Shown here: positions 8,473-19,099 of the stretch, piece by piece | Position numbering within the stretch: position 1 is the first letter of the stretch | How the letters are laid out: the number at the start of each line of letters is the position of its first letter | Source: Clostridia bacterium | Lineage (GTDB): Bacteria; Bacillota; Clostridia; Christensenellales; Borkfalkiaceae | NCBI GenBank assembly: GCA_029059705.1 | Contig: JAIDVM010000017.1 | Span: 48,218-112,217, forward strand | Direction: 5' to 3' | DNA: 64,000 bases | Program-made: the position numbers and the translations under genes | Notes under the pieces: generated by a model | What the model was told of the DNA's origin: nothing | Database searches by the model: none | Seen by the model: the letters and a program-made list of their open reading frames with translations, nothing else

Positions 8473-10479
8473 ATGCAGCTAACCGATTTAAAGTTCGTGT
8501 CGGAAAAACGCGCGCGCGACTTCAATAAACTCAATATATATACGGTCGAAGACCTCGTCCGCCACTTCCCGCGCGACTATCTCGATTTGCGGCACGTCAC
8601 GCTTTTAAAGGACGCCTACCACAACGATTACATACTCACCGCGGCGGAAGTTATGAACGTTGAAGTCAACCGCTACGCCCGCCGCCCGTTTGTAAAAGCT
8701 TACTGCGCGCAGGGGCAAAGCGTGTTCACCGCAATCTGGTTCAATCAGCCTTACGTTGCCGAAAAGCTCCGCAGCGGCTCTTACCTTTTTTACGGCAGGG
8801 TGCAAAACCGCTACGGCTTCGGTTGCCAAATGGTCAACCCCACTTTCGAGCGCGCAGACAAAAATTCTAACCTTAAAGGTATAATCCCCGTTTATTCGCT
8901 TTCGGGCAGTTTAACGCAGGGAGTGGTGCGCACGGCAATCCGTCAGGCGCTTAAAAAAGTGCGCTTATCCAGCCATATCCCCGCCCCAATCGCGCAAAAA
9001 TACTCGTTAATGCCCCTTTACGAAGCGTATGACAAAGTCCATTGCCCCCAAACGGCGGAGGACGTGCGCGAGGGTGCAAAGCGAATTGCGTTAGAGGAAT
9101 ATTTCCTTTTAATTTCCGCATTCAAGGTAATAAAGGGCGGGCGTGACGAGGCGCGCTTAAATAAATATTCCGTAACCGAAACCGACGTGCAAAGCTTTGT
9201 TTCCCGCTTTCCCTTTGAGTTCACCGAAGGTCAAAAATGCGCGGTAAACGATATTTTTTCCGCCCTTCATTCCCCGCACAAAATGAACATGCTGTTGCAG
9301 GGCGACGTGGGCAGCGGCAAAACGGCGGTTGCGTTGACTGCCATATATATGGCGGTTAAGTCTGGTTATCAGGCGGCAATGATAGCCCCCACCGAGGTTT
9401 TGGCGCAACAAAACGCGGCGCTTGTTAAAAGGTATTTCCCCGATTATAAGGTTCAAACCTTAACGGGCTCCACGCCCGCCGCCGAAAAAAAGCGGATTAA
9501 AAATGATTTATCAAACGGCGAAATAAACGTCGTCTGCGGCACCCACGCCGTAATTCAAAGCGACGTTCAATTTAAAAACTTAGCGCTCGCCGTGTGCGAC
9601 GAGCAGCACCGCTTCGGCGTTGCTCAGCGCGCGTCTTTAAGCGAAAAAGGCGAAGGCTGCGACGTTTTGGTAATGTCCGCAACGCCCATACCGCGCACGC
9701 TTTCTTTGATTTTTTACGGCGACTTAACCCTTGCCACCATAAAGGATAAACCCCGTTCGCGGCAGGATATATCCACCTCAATCATTCCCGAACGCAAGTA
9801 TGCCGACATGCTCGATTACGTTAAAAAGCAGGCAAAGGAGGGTAACCGCACTTACTTCGTCTGCCCCAAAATCGAAGGCGACGACGAGGGTACGGTTATG
9901 TCCGTAACCGAGCTTTACGAAGATTTAAAGGCAAAAATGCCGTCCGTCAAAATCGCATTAATGCACGGCAAAATGAAGGATAAGGAAAAGAACGAAATCA
10001 TGTCCGCCTTCAAACGCGGCGATTTCGACTGCCTCGTTTCCACCACGGTAATAGAGGTCGGCGTGGACGTGCCCGAAGCCACCACCATGATAATTTACAA
10101 CGCCGAACGCTTCGGGCTTTCGCAGCTCCACCAGCTCCGCGGCAGAGTGGGCAGGGGCGACAAAAAGAGTTATTGCTTTTTGCTTATGGGCACCGACAGC
10201 GAGGAGGCGCGCGAGCGTTTAAGCGTAATCAAAAACAATTCCGACGGCTTTGAAATTGCCGAAGCCGACCTGCAAATGCGCGGCGGCGGCGACTTTATGG
10301 GCACCCGCCAAAGCGGCAGAATTTTATCCGAACTCAAAAACTTAAAATTCCCCGTCGAAACGGTTTTTACCGCCAAGGCGATTTCCGACGAAGCCTTTTC
10401 GGGCGCGTACAACGTGGAACTTTTGGCTAAAATCGCCGCCGAAAAGTATGAAAGTTTAAAGGACGTAACCTTAAATTAG
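8473..10479 (+). CDS. recG: ATP-dependent DNA helicase RecG
   Basis: GDVGSGKT, DEQHRFGV, SATPIPRT, LHQLRGRVGRG. Confidence 0.97.
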   Translation: MQLTDLKFVSEKRARDFNKLNIYTVEDLVRHFPRDYLDLRHVTLLKDAYHNDYILTAAEVMNVEVNRYARRPFVKAYCAQGQSVFTAIWFNQPYVAEKLRSGSYLFYGRVQNRYGFGCQMVNPTFERADKNSNLKGIIPVYSLSGSLTQGVVRTAIRQALKKVRLSSHIPAPIAQKYSLMPLYEAYDKVHCPQTAEDVREGAKRIALEEYFLLISAFKVIKGGRDEARLNKYSVTETDVQSFVSRFPFEFTEGQKCAVNDIFSALHSPHKMNMLLQGDVGSGKTAVALTAIYMAVKSGYQAAMIAPTEVLAQQNAALVKRYFPDYKVQTLTGSTPAAEKKRIKNDLSNGEINVVCGTHAVIQSDVQFKNLALAVCDEQHRFGVAQRASLSEKGEGCDVLVMSATPIPRTLSLIFYGDLTLATIKDKPRSRQDISTSIIPERKYADMLDYVKKQAKEGNRTYFVCPKIEGDDEGTVMSVTELYEDLKAKMPSVKIALMHGKMKDKEKNEIMSAFKRGDFDCLVSTTVIEVGVDVPEATTMIIYNAERFGLSQLHQLRGRVGRGDKKSYCFLLMGTDSEEARERLSVIKNNSDGFEIAEADLQMRGGGDFMGTRQSGRILSELKNLKFPVETVFTAKAISDEAFSGAYNVELLAKIAAEKYESLKDVTLN

Positions 10480-10491
10480 CCTGAAATTCGT

Positions 10492-10520
10492 TTGACAATT
10501 GAAAATTACTTTGATAAAAT
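10492..10520 (+). promoter_or_regulatory. str operon promoter
   Basis: TTGACA N17 TAAAAT. Confidence 0.75.
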
Positions 10521-10673
10521 AGCTTTTGCGCGCTTAGTATGGCTTATCGTATTCGGCGTGCGGAAGCTATTTCTATATAATAATAACTCGCTTATCCCCC
10601 AAACCGCTTTAAGGGTAGCGGTAAAGGTGAATATTCCACAGGAGCAATCCGAGTAAAACAAGGAGGAACTTAA

Positions 10674-11048
10674 ATGCCCACGATTAACCAGCTTATAAGA
10701 AACGGCAGAGAAAGACAGGTTTATAAGAGCAAGTCGCCCATTTTGGACAACTGCCCTCAAAAGCGCGGCGTATGCCTTTCGGTTACTACGACGACGCCCA
10801 AAAAGCCTAACTCGGCAATAAGAAAAATCGCAAGGGTAAGATTGACCAACAAGCAGGAAGGTACCGTTTACATTCCCGGCGAAGGTCACAATCTTCAGGA
10901 GCACTCGTCCGTACTCATCAGAGGCGGCCGTGTTAAGGACTTGCCCGGCGTTCGTTATCACATTATCCGCGGCGCACTCGATACCGCAGGCGTTTCCAAG
11001 CGCATGCAGGCGCGTTCGCGTTACGGCGCTAAAAAACCCAAGTCATAA
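10674..11048 (+). CDS. rpsL: 30S ribosomal protein S12
   Basis: [12 protein letters not shown]..., [19 protein letters not shown]. Confidence 0.98.
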   Translation: MPTINQLIRNGRERQVYKSKSPILDNCPQKRGVCLSVTTTTPKKPNSAIRKIARVRLTNKQEGTVYIPGEGHNLQEHSSVLIRGGRVKDLPGVRYHIIRGALDTAGVSKRMQARSRYGAKKPKS

Positions 11049-11056
11049 TTAAGGCA

Positions 11057-11170
11057 CGGTTTATAAACTTCGCAATACTGTGTTGCGTTCCGCTCCGCCT
11101 CAGTCACGTACTTCCGTGTACGCTCCTTCGGTGGTGCTCGCGCGCCTTGTCTTGCTTGTTTCTAAACCGC
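11057..11170 (+). repeat. Structured intergenic element, copy C, inside the str operon
   Basis: CGGTTTATAAACTTCGC...TCTAAACCG ends; apical CGTAC-ttccgt-GTACG. Confidence 0.8.
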
Positions 11171-11381
11171 GGGAAGTATCGCTCCCGCAACGGAGCAGAC
11201 AAATTAACAAAAAAGATGCAACGTTACGTTGCCCTACTTGTTTCGGAATTTATTTACCCTTACCGATAAAAGTAGGCAGTATTCGCGGAAACCCGCGGAG
11301 AAGTTACGCTACCGCGTTTTGCGGCAAGCGTTAGCTTATTTAAGGTAAACCCTTAAAACAAAAAAATAGGAGGATAAAATT

Positions 11382-11852
11382 ATGCCCAGAAGAGGCGGCG
11401 TTCCCAAGAGGGACGTATTACCCGACCCCGTGTATAATTCAAAGGTTGTAACCAAACTCGTCAACCAGATTATGTACGACGGCAAGCGCGGAACGGCACA
11501 AAACATCGTTTACGACGCTTTCAATATAATGAGTGAAAAACTCGGCAAAGACGCAATGGAAATCTTCGAACAGGCAATGAACAACATCATGCCCGTGCTC
11601 GAAGTAAAAGCAAGGAGAGTAGGCGGCGCCAACTATCAGGTTCCCATCGAAATCAGACCCGAAAGACGCCAGACGCTTGCAATCCGCTGGCTTGTCATTT
11701 CCACCCGCAAGAGAAGCGAACGCGAAATGAGCCAAAAGCTCGCGGCGGAACTTATGGACGCTTATAACAACGCGGGCGGCGCTGTCAAGAAAAAGGAAGA
11801 CACGCACAGAATGGCAGAAGCGAACAAGGCTTTCGCGCACTTCCGTTTTTAA
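11382..11852 (+). CDS. rpsG: 30S ribosomal protein S7
   Basis: [16 protein letters not shown]. Confidence 0.98.
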   Translation: MPRRGGVPKRDVLPDPVYNSKVVTKLVNQIMYDGKRGTAQNIVYDAFNIMSEKLGKDAMEIFEQAMNNIMPVLEVKARRVGGANYQVPIEIRPERRQTLAIRWLVISTRKRSEREMSQKLAAELMDAYNNAGGAVKKKEDTHRMAEANKAFAHFRF

Positions 11853-11862
11853 GAGGTAACTT

Positions 11863-13968
11863 ATGGCAAGAGAATACGACTTATTGCATACGAGAAACAT
11901 CGGTATTATGGCGCACATCGACGCCGGTAAAACTACCACTACCGAACGTATTCTGTACTATACCGGTATAAACCACAAAATCGGCGAAACGCACGACGGC
12001 TCCGCAACCATGGACTGGATGGTGCAGGAACAGGAGCGCGGCATAACCATTACGTCCGCGGCAACAACCTGCCATTGGACGAGAAGCGGACACGCCAAGA
12101 GCGACGAGTGCAGAATAAACATCATCGACACCCCGGGACACGTTGACTTCACCGTAGAGGTAGAGCGCTCGCTGCGCGTACTCGACGGCGCCGTTGCAAC
12201 GTTCTGCGCAAAGGGCGGCGTTGAACCGCAGTCCGAAACCGTTTGGCGTCAGGCGGACAAGTATAAAGTACCCCGCATAGCATACGTCAACAAAATGGAC
12301 ATCAACGGCGCAAACTTCCCACGCGCCGTGCAGATGATGAAGGAAAGGCTCAACGCCAATCCCGTTCCCATCGAACTCCCCATCGGCAAGGAAGACACAT
12401 TTAAAGGCATAGTCGACCTCGTTGAAATGAATGCTGAAATTTACGACAGCGAAGACGGCAAGCAGTACCACAAGGCGGAAATCCCCGCGGACATGCTTGC
12501 GGCTGCCGAAGAAGCGCACATGGCGGTTATGGAAGCGGCGGCAGAAGGAGACGACGAACTTATGGAAAAGTTCCTCGAAACCATGGAGCTCACCCCCGAC
12601 GAAATAAGAAAGGGTTTAAGGGCTGCTACCATCGCAATGAAATGCACCCCCGTGCTCTGCGGTTCGTCCTATAAAAACAAGGGCGTTCAGATGCTTCTGG
12701 ACGCGGTAATCGATTACCTTCCTTCCCCCGTTGACGTTGCGCATGTTACAGGCGTTAACCCCGACACCGGCAAGGAAGAAGTAAGAGAAACTTCCGACGA
12801 CGAACCTTTCGCGGGACTTGCTTTTAAAATCGCAACCGACCCGTTTGTAGGTCGTCTTGCTTATTTCAGAGCATATTCGGGCGTTTTGGACGCAGGCTCT
12901 TACTGCTACAACTCCACTAAGGGTAAAAAGGAACGCGTAGGCCGTTTGGTGCAGATGCACGCAAACACCCGTACCGAAATCCCCAAGGTTTATTCAGGCG
13001 ATATCTGCGCAATCGTAGGCTTAAAGGACACCACCACGGGCGACACGCTTTGCGACGAAGCGCACCCCATTATCCTTGAACAAATGACGTTCTCCGACCC
13101 CGTTATCCAGCTCTCGATTGAGCCTAAAACGAAGGCGGGACAGGAAAAGATGACCCTCGCTTTAATCAAGCTCGCAGAGGAAGACCCCACGTTCAAAACG
13201 TACACCGACCAGGAAACGGGGCAAACCATTATCGCGGGCATGGGCGAGCTGCACCTCGACATTATCGTCGACAGACTTCTCCGCGAATTCAAGGTAGAAG
13301 CAAACGTCGGCGCGCCTCAGGTTGCTTACAGAGAAACTATCCGTCAGGCGGTTGACTGCGAAGGCATGTACAAGCGTCAGTCGGGCGGTAAAGGTCAATA
13401 CGGTCATTGCAAACTTCACATGATTCCCGGCGAGCCCGGCTCGGGTTACTCCTTCGAGGATTTAACCGTCGGCGGCTCTATTCCCAAGGAATTTATTCCC
13501 GCAATCGATAAGGGTATCCGCGGCGCGGCTAAAAACGGCTTCCTCGCGGGTTACGAAGTCGTTGACTTTAAAATTCAGGTTTACGACGGAAGCTATCACG
13601 AAGTCGACTCTTCCGAAATGGCGTTCCAGATTGCAGGCTCCATGGGCTTTAAGGACGGTATGGCAAAGGCTAAGGCAGTCCTTCTCGAACCCATAATGAA
13701 GGTTGAAGTCATCACACCCGACGACTATTTCGGCGATATAATGGGCAACGTAACCGCACGCCGCGGCACGATTGTTTCCACCGACGACAGAGCGGGCGCA
13801 AAGGTTGTAGACGCCGAAGTTCCCCTTTCCGAAATGTTCGGTTATGCAACCGACCTCCGTTCGAGAACTCAGGGACGCGGACAGTTCACCATGCAGTTCG
13901 ACCACTACGCCGAAGTTCCCAAATCGGTAGCCGAAAAAGTTATCGGCGAACGCGCTAAAAAGAACTAA
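11863..13968 (+). CDS. fusA: Elongation factor G
   Basis: [24 protein letters not shown]. Confidence 0.98.
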   Translation: MAREYDLLHTRNIGIMAHIDAGKTTTTERILYYTGINHKIGETHDGSATMDWMVQEQERGITITSAATTCHWTRSGHAKSDECRINIIDTPGHVDFTVEVERSLRVLDGAVATFCAKGGVEPQSETVWRQADKYKVPRIAYVNKMDINGANFPRAVQMMKERLNANPVPIELPIGKEDTFKGIVDLVEMNAEIYDSEDGKQYHKAEIPADMLAAAEEAHMAVMEAAAEGDDELMEKFLETMELTPDEIRKGLRAATIAMKCTPVLCGSSYKNKGVQMLLDAVIDYLPSPVDVAHVTGVNPDTGKEEVRETSDDEPFAGLAFKIATDPFVGRLAYFRAYSGVLDAGSYCYNSTKGKKERVGRLVQMHANTRTEIPKVYSGDICAIVGLKDTTTGDTLCDEAHPIILEQMTFSDPVIQLSIEPKTKAGQEKMTLALIKLAEEDPTFKTYTDQETGQTIIAGMGELHLDIIVDRLLREFKVEANVGAPQVAYRETIRQAVDCEGMYKRQSGGKGQYGHCKLHMIPGEPGSGYSFEDLTVGGSIPKEFIPAIDKGIRGAAKNGFLAGYEVVDFKIQVYDGSYHEVDSSEMAFQIAGSMGFKDGMAKAKAVLLEPIMKVEVITPDDYFGDIMGNVTARRGTIVSTDDRAGAKVVDAEVPLSEMFGYATDLRSRTQGRGQFTMQFDHYAEVPKSVAEKVIGERAKKN

Positions 13969-14087
13969 AACGCGTTTAAACGCACAAATTTTTCAAAAAT
14001 TTCGCTTTATTTTAATTGTCTTTTTAATATTTTTCATATATAATAAAGGCAACGCAAAAAAAGCGTGCATCAGCAGCGCTGCCAAGT

Positions 14088-14114
14088 GTCATTCCGAGCG
14101 TCAGTGAAGAATCT
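14088..14114 (+). repeat. CATTCTGAG-type repeat
   Basis: gtcattccgagcgtcagtgaagaatct. Confidence 0.8.
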
Positions 14115-14214
14115 CATAGGCAGAACCAATCAATAATGATAGATAGCTGCGACGCGCCTTACGGCGCGGAAGTTATCATTTTTATAAAAAAAATATAAAT
14201 TAGGAGAAACAAAA

Positions 14215-15426
14215 ATGGCAAAGGCTAAGTACGACAACAGCAAGCCCCACGTTAACATCGGCACAATCGGCCACGTTGACCACGGCAAGACCACTCTGAC
14301 CGCAGCTATCACAATGGTTATGGCATGCAAAGGTCAGGCTGCAAAAATGAAATACGACGAGATTGATAAGGCTCCCGAAGAGAAGGCTCGTGGTATAACA
14401 ATTAACACCGCACACGTTGAATATCAGACCGAAAAGCGTCACTACGCGCACGTTGACTGCCCGGGACACGCAGACTACGTTAAAAACATGATTACGGGTG
14501 CCGCTCAGATGGACGGCGCTATCCTCGTAGTTGCTGCAACCGACGGTCCCATGCCCCAGACCAGAGAGCACATCTTGCTTTCCCGTCAGGTAGGCGTTCC
14601 TTACATCGTAGTATTCCTTAACAAGTGCGACCAGATGGACGACCCCGAACTTTTGGAGCTCGTTGAAATGGAAATCACCGATACTCTTGAAGCACAGGGC
14701 TTCAAAAACAGCCCCATCATCAGAGGCTCGGCTCTTAAAGCTCTTGAAAAAGCATCTTCCGGCGCTCCCGATGCAGAAGTTCTTGCGGCTCCCGAATGCA
14801 AACCCATTCTCGACCTCATGGACACCATCGACAGCTTCATTCCCACCCCCGAAAGAGATACGGCTAAGCCCTTCCTCCTTCCCGTGGAAGACGTATTTAC
14901 CATCTCCGGCCGCGGCACCGTTGCAACCGGTAGAGTAGAAAGAGGCACCGCGCACGTAGGCGACCCCGCTGAAATCGTAGGACTTATCGAAAAGCCCGTC
15001 GGCACGACCATCACCGGTCTTGAAATGTTCCACAAGAGCGTTGACGAAGCTATCGCAGGCTTCAACGTAGGCGCGCTTCTCCGCGGTATCGACAGAAAGG
15101 GTATCGAAAAGGGACAGGTTCTTGCTAAGCCCGGCACCGTAAAAACCGCAACCAAGTTCACCGCTCAGGTTTACGTTCTTAAGGCAGACGAAGGCGGCCG
15201 CCACACTCCTTTCTTCAACCACTATCGTCCTCAGTTCTTCATCAGAACGACCGACGTAACCGGTTCCATCGAGCTTCCCGCAGGCGTAGAAATGGTTATG
15301 CCCGGCGACAACGTAGAAATTTCCGTTGAGCTCATCAAACCCGTAGCAGTAGAAGAAAAGCTCCGTTTCGCTATCCGCGAAGGCGGCAGAACCGTTGGCT
15401 CCGGCACGGTTGTAAAAGTTCTTTAA
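14215..15426 (+). CDS. tuf: Elongation factor Tu
   Basis: [20 protein letters not shown]. Confidence 0.98.
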   Translation: MAKAKYDNSKPHVNIGTIGHVDHGKTTLTAAITMVMACKGQAAKMKYDEIDKAPEEKARGITINTAHVEYQTEKRHYAHVDCPGHADYVKNMITGAAQMDGAILVVAATDGPMPQTREHILLSRQVGVPYIVVFLNKCDQMDDPELLELVEMEITDTLEAQGFKNSPIIRGSALKALEKASSGAPDAEVLAAPECKPILDLMDTIDSFIPTPERDTAKPFLLPVEDVFTISGRGTVATGRVERGTAHVGDPAEIVGLIEKPVGTTITGLEMFHKSVDEAIAGFNVGALLRGIDRKGIEKGQVLAKPGTVKTATKFTAQVYVLKADEGGRHTPFFNHYRPQFFIRTTDVTGSIELPAGVEMVMPGDNVEISVELIKPVAVEEKLRFAIREGGRTVGSGTVVKVL

Positions 15427-15450
15427 TTTAATAAAATAATTCGAAACAAA

Positions 15451-15485
15451 AAACCCGCGCTTTCACAGCGCGGGTTGCTTTTTTA
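15451..15485 (+). terminator. Intrinsic terminator after tuf
   Basis: AACCCGCGCtttcacaGCGCGGGTT + T-rich. Confidence 0.9.
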
Positions 15486-15578
15486 TTTTCCGCATAAAAT
15501 TTTATATAATTTAATAAAGTATAAAGCGACGCAAAAACGCAAAATTTTACATAATTTTCAAAAATTTTTCATAATCCA

Positions 15579-15607
15579 TTGACGGTTCAGTCCGTATATG
15601 ATATAAT
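15579..15607 (+). promoter_or_regulatory. SigA-type promoter
   Basis: TTGACG N17 TATAAT. Confidence 0.75.
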
Positions 15608-15718
15608 AATTACGTAACATATTCAAAAATTAACCCCCATGGGGGTTATCATTGTCTTACGACAATGATAAAATGCTTTAATTGTTTGTTACATAAAAAT
15701 GAAATAAGGAGAGAAAAA

Positions 15719-16105
15719 ATGTTTTGTAAAAACTGTGGCAGTGAAATCAACGACAACGCCGTCGTTTGCCCCAAATGCGGAGTAGCAACCGAGAATTTGA
15801 ATAGGGCTCAGGAACCCGAGGTAAAGAAGACTAACGTCTGCGCTATATTAGGTTTTGTGTTTGCAATTCTTTATTGGGTTTTTGCTTATATCCCTGTTGT
15901 AGGTGGTTATATTTCTTGGATACTGTTTATTGCAGGTTTCGTTTTGAGTATCGTGGGTATACAAAACGCAAAGAAGAAAGGGCAGAACCTCAAAGGACTT
16001 GCAATTGCCGGCTTGGTAATATGCTGCGTAGAACTTGTATTTGTTGTCATGGCAATTGTTGGGCTTATTACGTTGGCTTTAGGTGTTGCCAGCGGTCTTA
16101 TCTAA
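15719..16105 (+). CDS. zinc-ribbon, multi-TM (DUF4190-like) membrane protein
   Basis: MFCKNCGSEINDNAVVCPKCG plus hydrophobic helices. Confidence 0.8.
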   Translation: MFCKNCGSEINDNAVVCPKCGVATENLNRAQEPEVKKTNVCAILGFVFAILYWVFAYIPVVGGYISWILFIAGFVLSIVGIQNAKKKGQNLKGLAIAGLVICCVELVFVVMAIVGLITLALGVASGLI

Positions 16106-16119
16106 TCTATAATTAAAGT

Positions 16120-16150
16120 TGATAAAAGCGCGTTTTTAACGCGCTTTTAT
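16120..16150 (+). terminator. Intrinsic terminator
   Basis: AAAAGCGCGtttttaaCGCGCTTTT. Confidence 0.8.
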
Positions 16151-16181
16151 AGCTATAACGACTAAATATGTAGTAATATAA

Positions 16182-16244
16182 TTTTGTAAAAATTGCGGAC
16201 AGGAAATAAGCGACGAGGCGGCTATTTGTCCTTATGATTTTTAG
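16182..16244 (+). pseudogene. Remnant of a zinc-ribbon gene related to 15719..16105
   Basis: In-frame FCKNCGQEISDEAAICPYDF*, no start codon. Confidence 0.6.
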
Positions 16245-16338
16245 CGGACAAGTCCCTATATATTAATTAAGTAACAAATCAAAACCCCTTGCGTGACGGT
16301 TGAAAACCGCAAACGTAGGGGGTTTAATATTATATTGA

Positions 16339-16968
16339 TTAACCTTTTGTGTTTTTGTAAAATTTGCAGTAATCTTTCAGCGTGCAGTTGCCGCAGTCGG
16401 GGCGCTGCGAATGGCACACCTTGCGCCCGTGCCAGATAAGGTAGTGGTGCGACTTAGACCATAATTCCTTTGGAATAGCCGCCCGCAAGCCCTCTTCAAC
16501 CTTGGCGGGAGTTTTCCCCTCGGCAATCCCAAGTCGGTTCGAAACGCGGAAAACGTGCGTGTCCACCGCAATCGCGTCGCCGCCGAACGCAACCGAATAA
16601 ACCACGTTTGCCGTCTTTTGCCCCACGCCCGCCAGCGTTTTAAGCTCGTCAAGGGTAGGGGGTACTTCGCCGCCGAATTTGTTGATAATGTCGCGCGATG
16701 CCGCCAAAATATGCGCCGCCTTGTTGTGGTAAAACCCGCACGAAAATATGTATTTTTCCAATTCCTCTTGCGTAAGCTTTAACATTTTTTCGGGCGTGTC
16801 GTGCTCTTTAAATAAAACAGCCGTAACCTTGTTCACGCGTTCGTCCGTGCATTGCGCCGAAAGTATAACCGCAACCAAAAGCTCATAAGGCGTTTTGTAT
16901 AAAAGCGCGGGCTTCGCGTCGGGGTACAAAATTTCCAGCCCCTCCAAAATCTTTTGTACGTTATCCAT
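16339..16968 (-). CDS. nth: Endonuclease III
   Basis: HhH LAGVGQKTANVV, C-terminal 4Fe-4S CHSQRPDCGNCTLKDYC. Confidence 0.95.
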   Translation of the reverse strand: MDNVQKILEGLEILYPDAKPALLYKTPYELLVAVILSAQCTDERVNKVTAVLFKEHDTPEKMLKLTQEELEKYIFSCGFYHNKAAHILAASRDIINKFGGEVPPTLDELKTLAGVGQKTANVVYSVAFGGDAIAVDTHVFRVSNRLGIAEGKTPAKVEEGLRAAIPKELWSKSHHYLIWHGRKVCHSQRPDCGNCTLKDYCKFYKNTKG

Positions 16969-17012
16969 ACCGCAATTATATCACTTTCCGCCGAAAAAAT
17001 CAAGTCGGGCGT

Positions 17013-17285
17013 TTACTCCAAAAAGTTTTGCGCGGCGAGGATTAACCCCAGCTTAAAGCCTTGTTTAAAGTATTCGTCCGCAATAATCGCCTCAACCTCG
17101 CCTTGCGCCGTCGCAAACCGCCACATAATTTCATCCTTTTCCTTTTCAGTCATTTCGCCGCAAAACTTCTCAAACATTTTGCGTAATTCATTTAAACGTT
17201 TATTATATTCTTCGTTATCCGCAAAATTAATATTGTCAAAATAACAATTTTCACCTGCCAGTTCCAAAATCATCGACTTTTTCAT
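17013..17285 (-). CDS. Hypothetical protein (DUF6809-like)
   Basis: Small acidic helical protein ending FKLGLILAAQNFLE; divergent from an XRE gene. Confidence 0.5.
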   Translation of the reverse strand: MKKSMILELAGENCYFDNINFADNEEYNKRLNELRKMFEKFCGEMTEKEKDEIMWRFATAQGEVEAIIADEYFKQGFKLGLILAAQNFLE

Positions 17286-17295
17286 AATAACCTCG

Positions 17296-17336
17296 TAGCA
17301 ACATCTTGATAATAGTATAATATCAAGATGTTGCTA
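17296..17336. promoter_or_regulatory. Putative XRE operator: perfect 16-bp inverted repeat, 9-nt spacer
   Basis: TAGCAACATCTTGATA-atagtataa-TATCAAGATGTTGCTA; extra half-site at 17351-17365. Confidence 0.75.
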
Positions 17337-17375
17337 AGTCAACTAAATTAAGCAAGATTTTGATATAGTTTAATT

Positions 17376-17588
17376 ATGTACGGCGAAGAAATCAAAAAAA
17401 TAAGAATAGAACACGGCTATACGCAGAGTGAGGTGGCGCAGGCTACGGGTATTCCGCAAAACACAATCAGCTGGATAGAGGGGAATAAAGGTATAGCAAA
17501 TATTTCTCAGTGTGTAAGGCTTGCCGATTTTTACGGCATAACCCTTGACGAGCTTGTTGGAAGAGAAAGCGTACAAACGAAAAACTGA
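17376..17588 (+). CDS. XRE-family HTH transcriptional regulator
   Basis: IRIEHGYTQSEVAQATGIPQNTISWIE. Confidence 0.9.
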   Translation: MYGEEIKKIRIEHGYTQSEVAQATGIPQNTISWIEGNKGIANISQCVRLADFYGITLDELVGRESVQTKN

Positions 17589-17601
17589 CGATTAAAAATT
17601 T

Positions 17602-17638
17602 AAGCCGCCCGCGGATTTCTCCGCGGGCGGCTCTTTTT
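17602..17638 (+). terminator. Intrinsic terminator
   Basis: GCCGCCCGCGGatttctCCGCGGGCGGC + T5. Confidence 0.9.
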
Positions 17639-17653
17639 ATGTCCAAATGCTCG

Positions 17654-17911
17654 TCACATTCTTACAACGTACGCCTTTCCGTAAAGCACCTGCATAGTAA
17701 AATAACCGTAAAACGCCGAATATTTCCCGCCCGCAATAAGCGCTTTTGCCCTTGCAAGCATATTCTGCGGAATTTTAACCGAAAGCCCGCACCCAACGTT
17801 CGCCTCTTTCGGGGTGGAAACGACGGCGGCGGCAATCCCGTTAATCCTCAGCCGCGAACTGCAATCAATCGCCTGCGCCCGCGAGCGGAAAACGGCAAGC
17901 ACCTCAGTCAT
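17654..17911 (-). CDS. DUF3343 family protein (putative Se/S carrier-like)
   Basis: VLAVFRSRAQAI... STPKEANVGCGLSVKI pattern. Confidence 0.75.
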   Translation of the reverse strand: MTEVLAVFRSRAQAIDCSSRLRINGIAAAVVSTPKEANVGCGLSVKIPQNMLARAKALIAGGKYSAFYGYFTMQVLYGKAYVVRM

Positions 17912-17983
17912 AATAATTCTCTACCTTAGTATAATATATTAGTTTAAATAAACTACTACCATAATATGACGGAGAACTTTTTT

Positions 17984-19099
17984 ATGATATACTTTGACAA
18001 CGCCGCCACGGGCGGATTTAAGCCCGACAGCGTAATTTCCGCGGTCACCGCCGCGCTGAACCGTTGCGCCAACCCCGGCAGAAGCGGGCACAAGCTTTCG
18101 GTTGCCTGTTTAGAGCGCGTTTACGCATGCCGCAAGCTTCTTTCCGAATTTTTCGGCGGATACGGTTACGAACGCGTCGTCTTTACAAAAAACTGCACCG
18201 AAGCGTTGAATATAGCAATTCTCGGCACGATAAAAAGCGGCGACGAGGTAGTTACGACCGTTGCCGAACACAACTCCGTTTTGCGCCCGCTCGAACTTTT
18301 AAAGGGCAGGGGAGTAACCGTAAAATACGCCCCGCTTAACGGCGAGGGGGATATAGACGTGTGCGCCCTTGCAGGTTTAGTAACCGCAAAAACCAAGGCG
18401 GTTATCGTTACTCTCGCCTCGAACGTAACGGGCACCGCGCCCGATATTGCCGAAATAAGCCGCTCCATTCCCGAAGGCTGCCTTTTGATTTGCGACGGCG
18501 CGCAGGCGTGCGGGCATATAAAAATCGACATGCAAAAAAGCGGAATTGACGCCCTCGCCGTTGCGGGGCACAAGGGTATGCTCGGCATACAGGGCAGCGG
18601 CGCGTTGATTTTTTCCGAACGCTTCAATCCAAGCCCGATAACCTTCGGCGGCACGGGCAGCGAAAGCCAAAATTTGAACATGCCCGACTTTTACCCCGAC
18701 CGTTTAGAGAGCGGCACCCTTTCTTATCCCGCAATAATATCCCTTGCCGAGGGTGCTTTATATCTTTCCGAGCACCTTGAAGAAGAGGCGCAAAAAACGT
18801 TAAAAATGACGGAATATCTTTGCAAAACTTTTTCGCAAATGCACGAAGTCGCGCTATATTCCCGCCCCAATCCGTTCGGCGTGGTTACAATCGGCTTTAA
18901 AAGCATGCAGTCCGAGCTTGCCGCGCACGCCCTTTCGGAAATGGGTATCTGCGTACGCGGCGGGCTTCATTGCGCCCCGCTCATGCACAAAGCCTTAAAC
19001 AGCGACGGGCTGGTGCGCATTTCGCTTTCGGCGTTCAATACGTCCGGCGAGTGCGACGAACTGCTTGCCGCAATCCGTAAACTTGCGCTTACCCTGTGA
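17984..19099 (+). CDS. Class V aminotransferase / cysteine desulfurase family
   Basis: YFDNAATGG, VAEHNS, DGAQACGHIKID, GHKG (PLP Lys). Confidence 0.9.
   Translation: MIYFDNAATGGFKPDSVISAVTAALNRCANPGRSGHKLSVACLERVYACRKLLSEFFGGYGYERVVFTKNCTEALNIAILGTIKSGDEVVTTVAEHNSVLRPLELLKGRGVTVKYAPLNGEGDIDVCALAGLVTAKTKAVIVTLASNVTGTAPDIAEISRSIPEGCLLICDGAQACGHIKIDMQKSGIDALAVAGHKGMLGIQGSGALIFSERFNPSPITFGGTGSESQNLNMPDFYPDRLESGTLSYPAIISLAEGALYLSEHLEEEAQKTLKMTEYLCKTFSQMHEVALYSRPNPFGVVTIGFKSMQSELAAHALSEMGICVRGGLHCAPLMHKALNSDGLVRISLSAFNTSGECDELLAAIRKLALTL

Noticed and set aside
11080-11334. ORF MLRSAPPQSRTSVYAPSVVLARLVLL... and its lookalike at 20028-20228
   Set aside because: Both lie in structured-element copies C and D; their similarity reflects the repeat, not a protein family.
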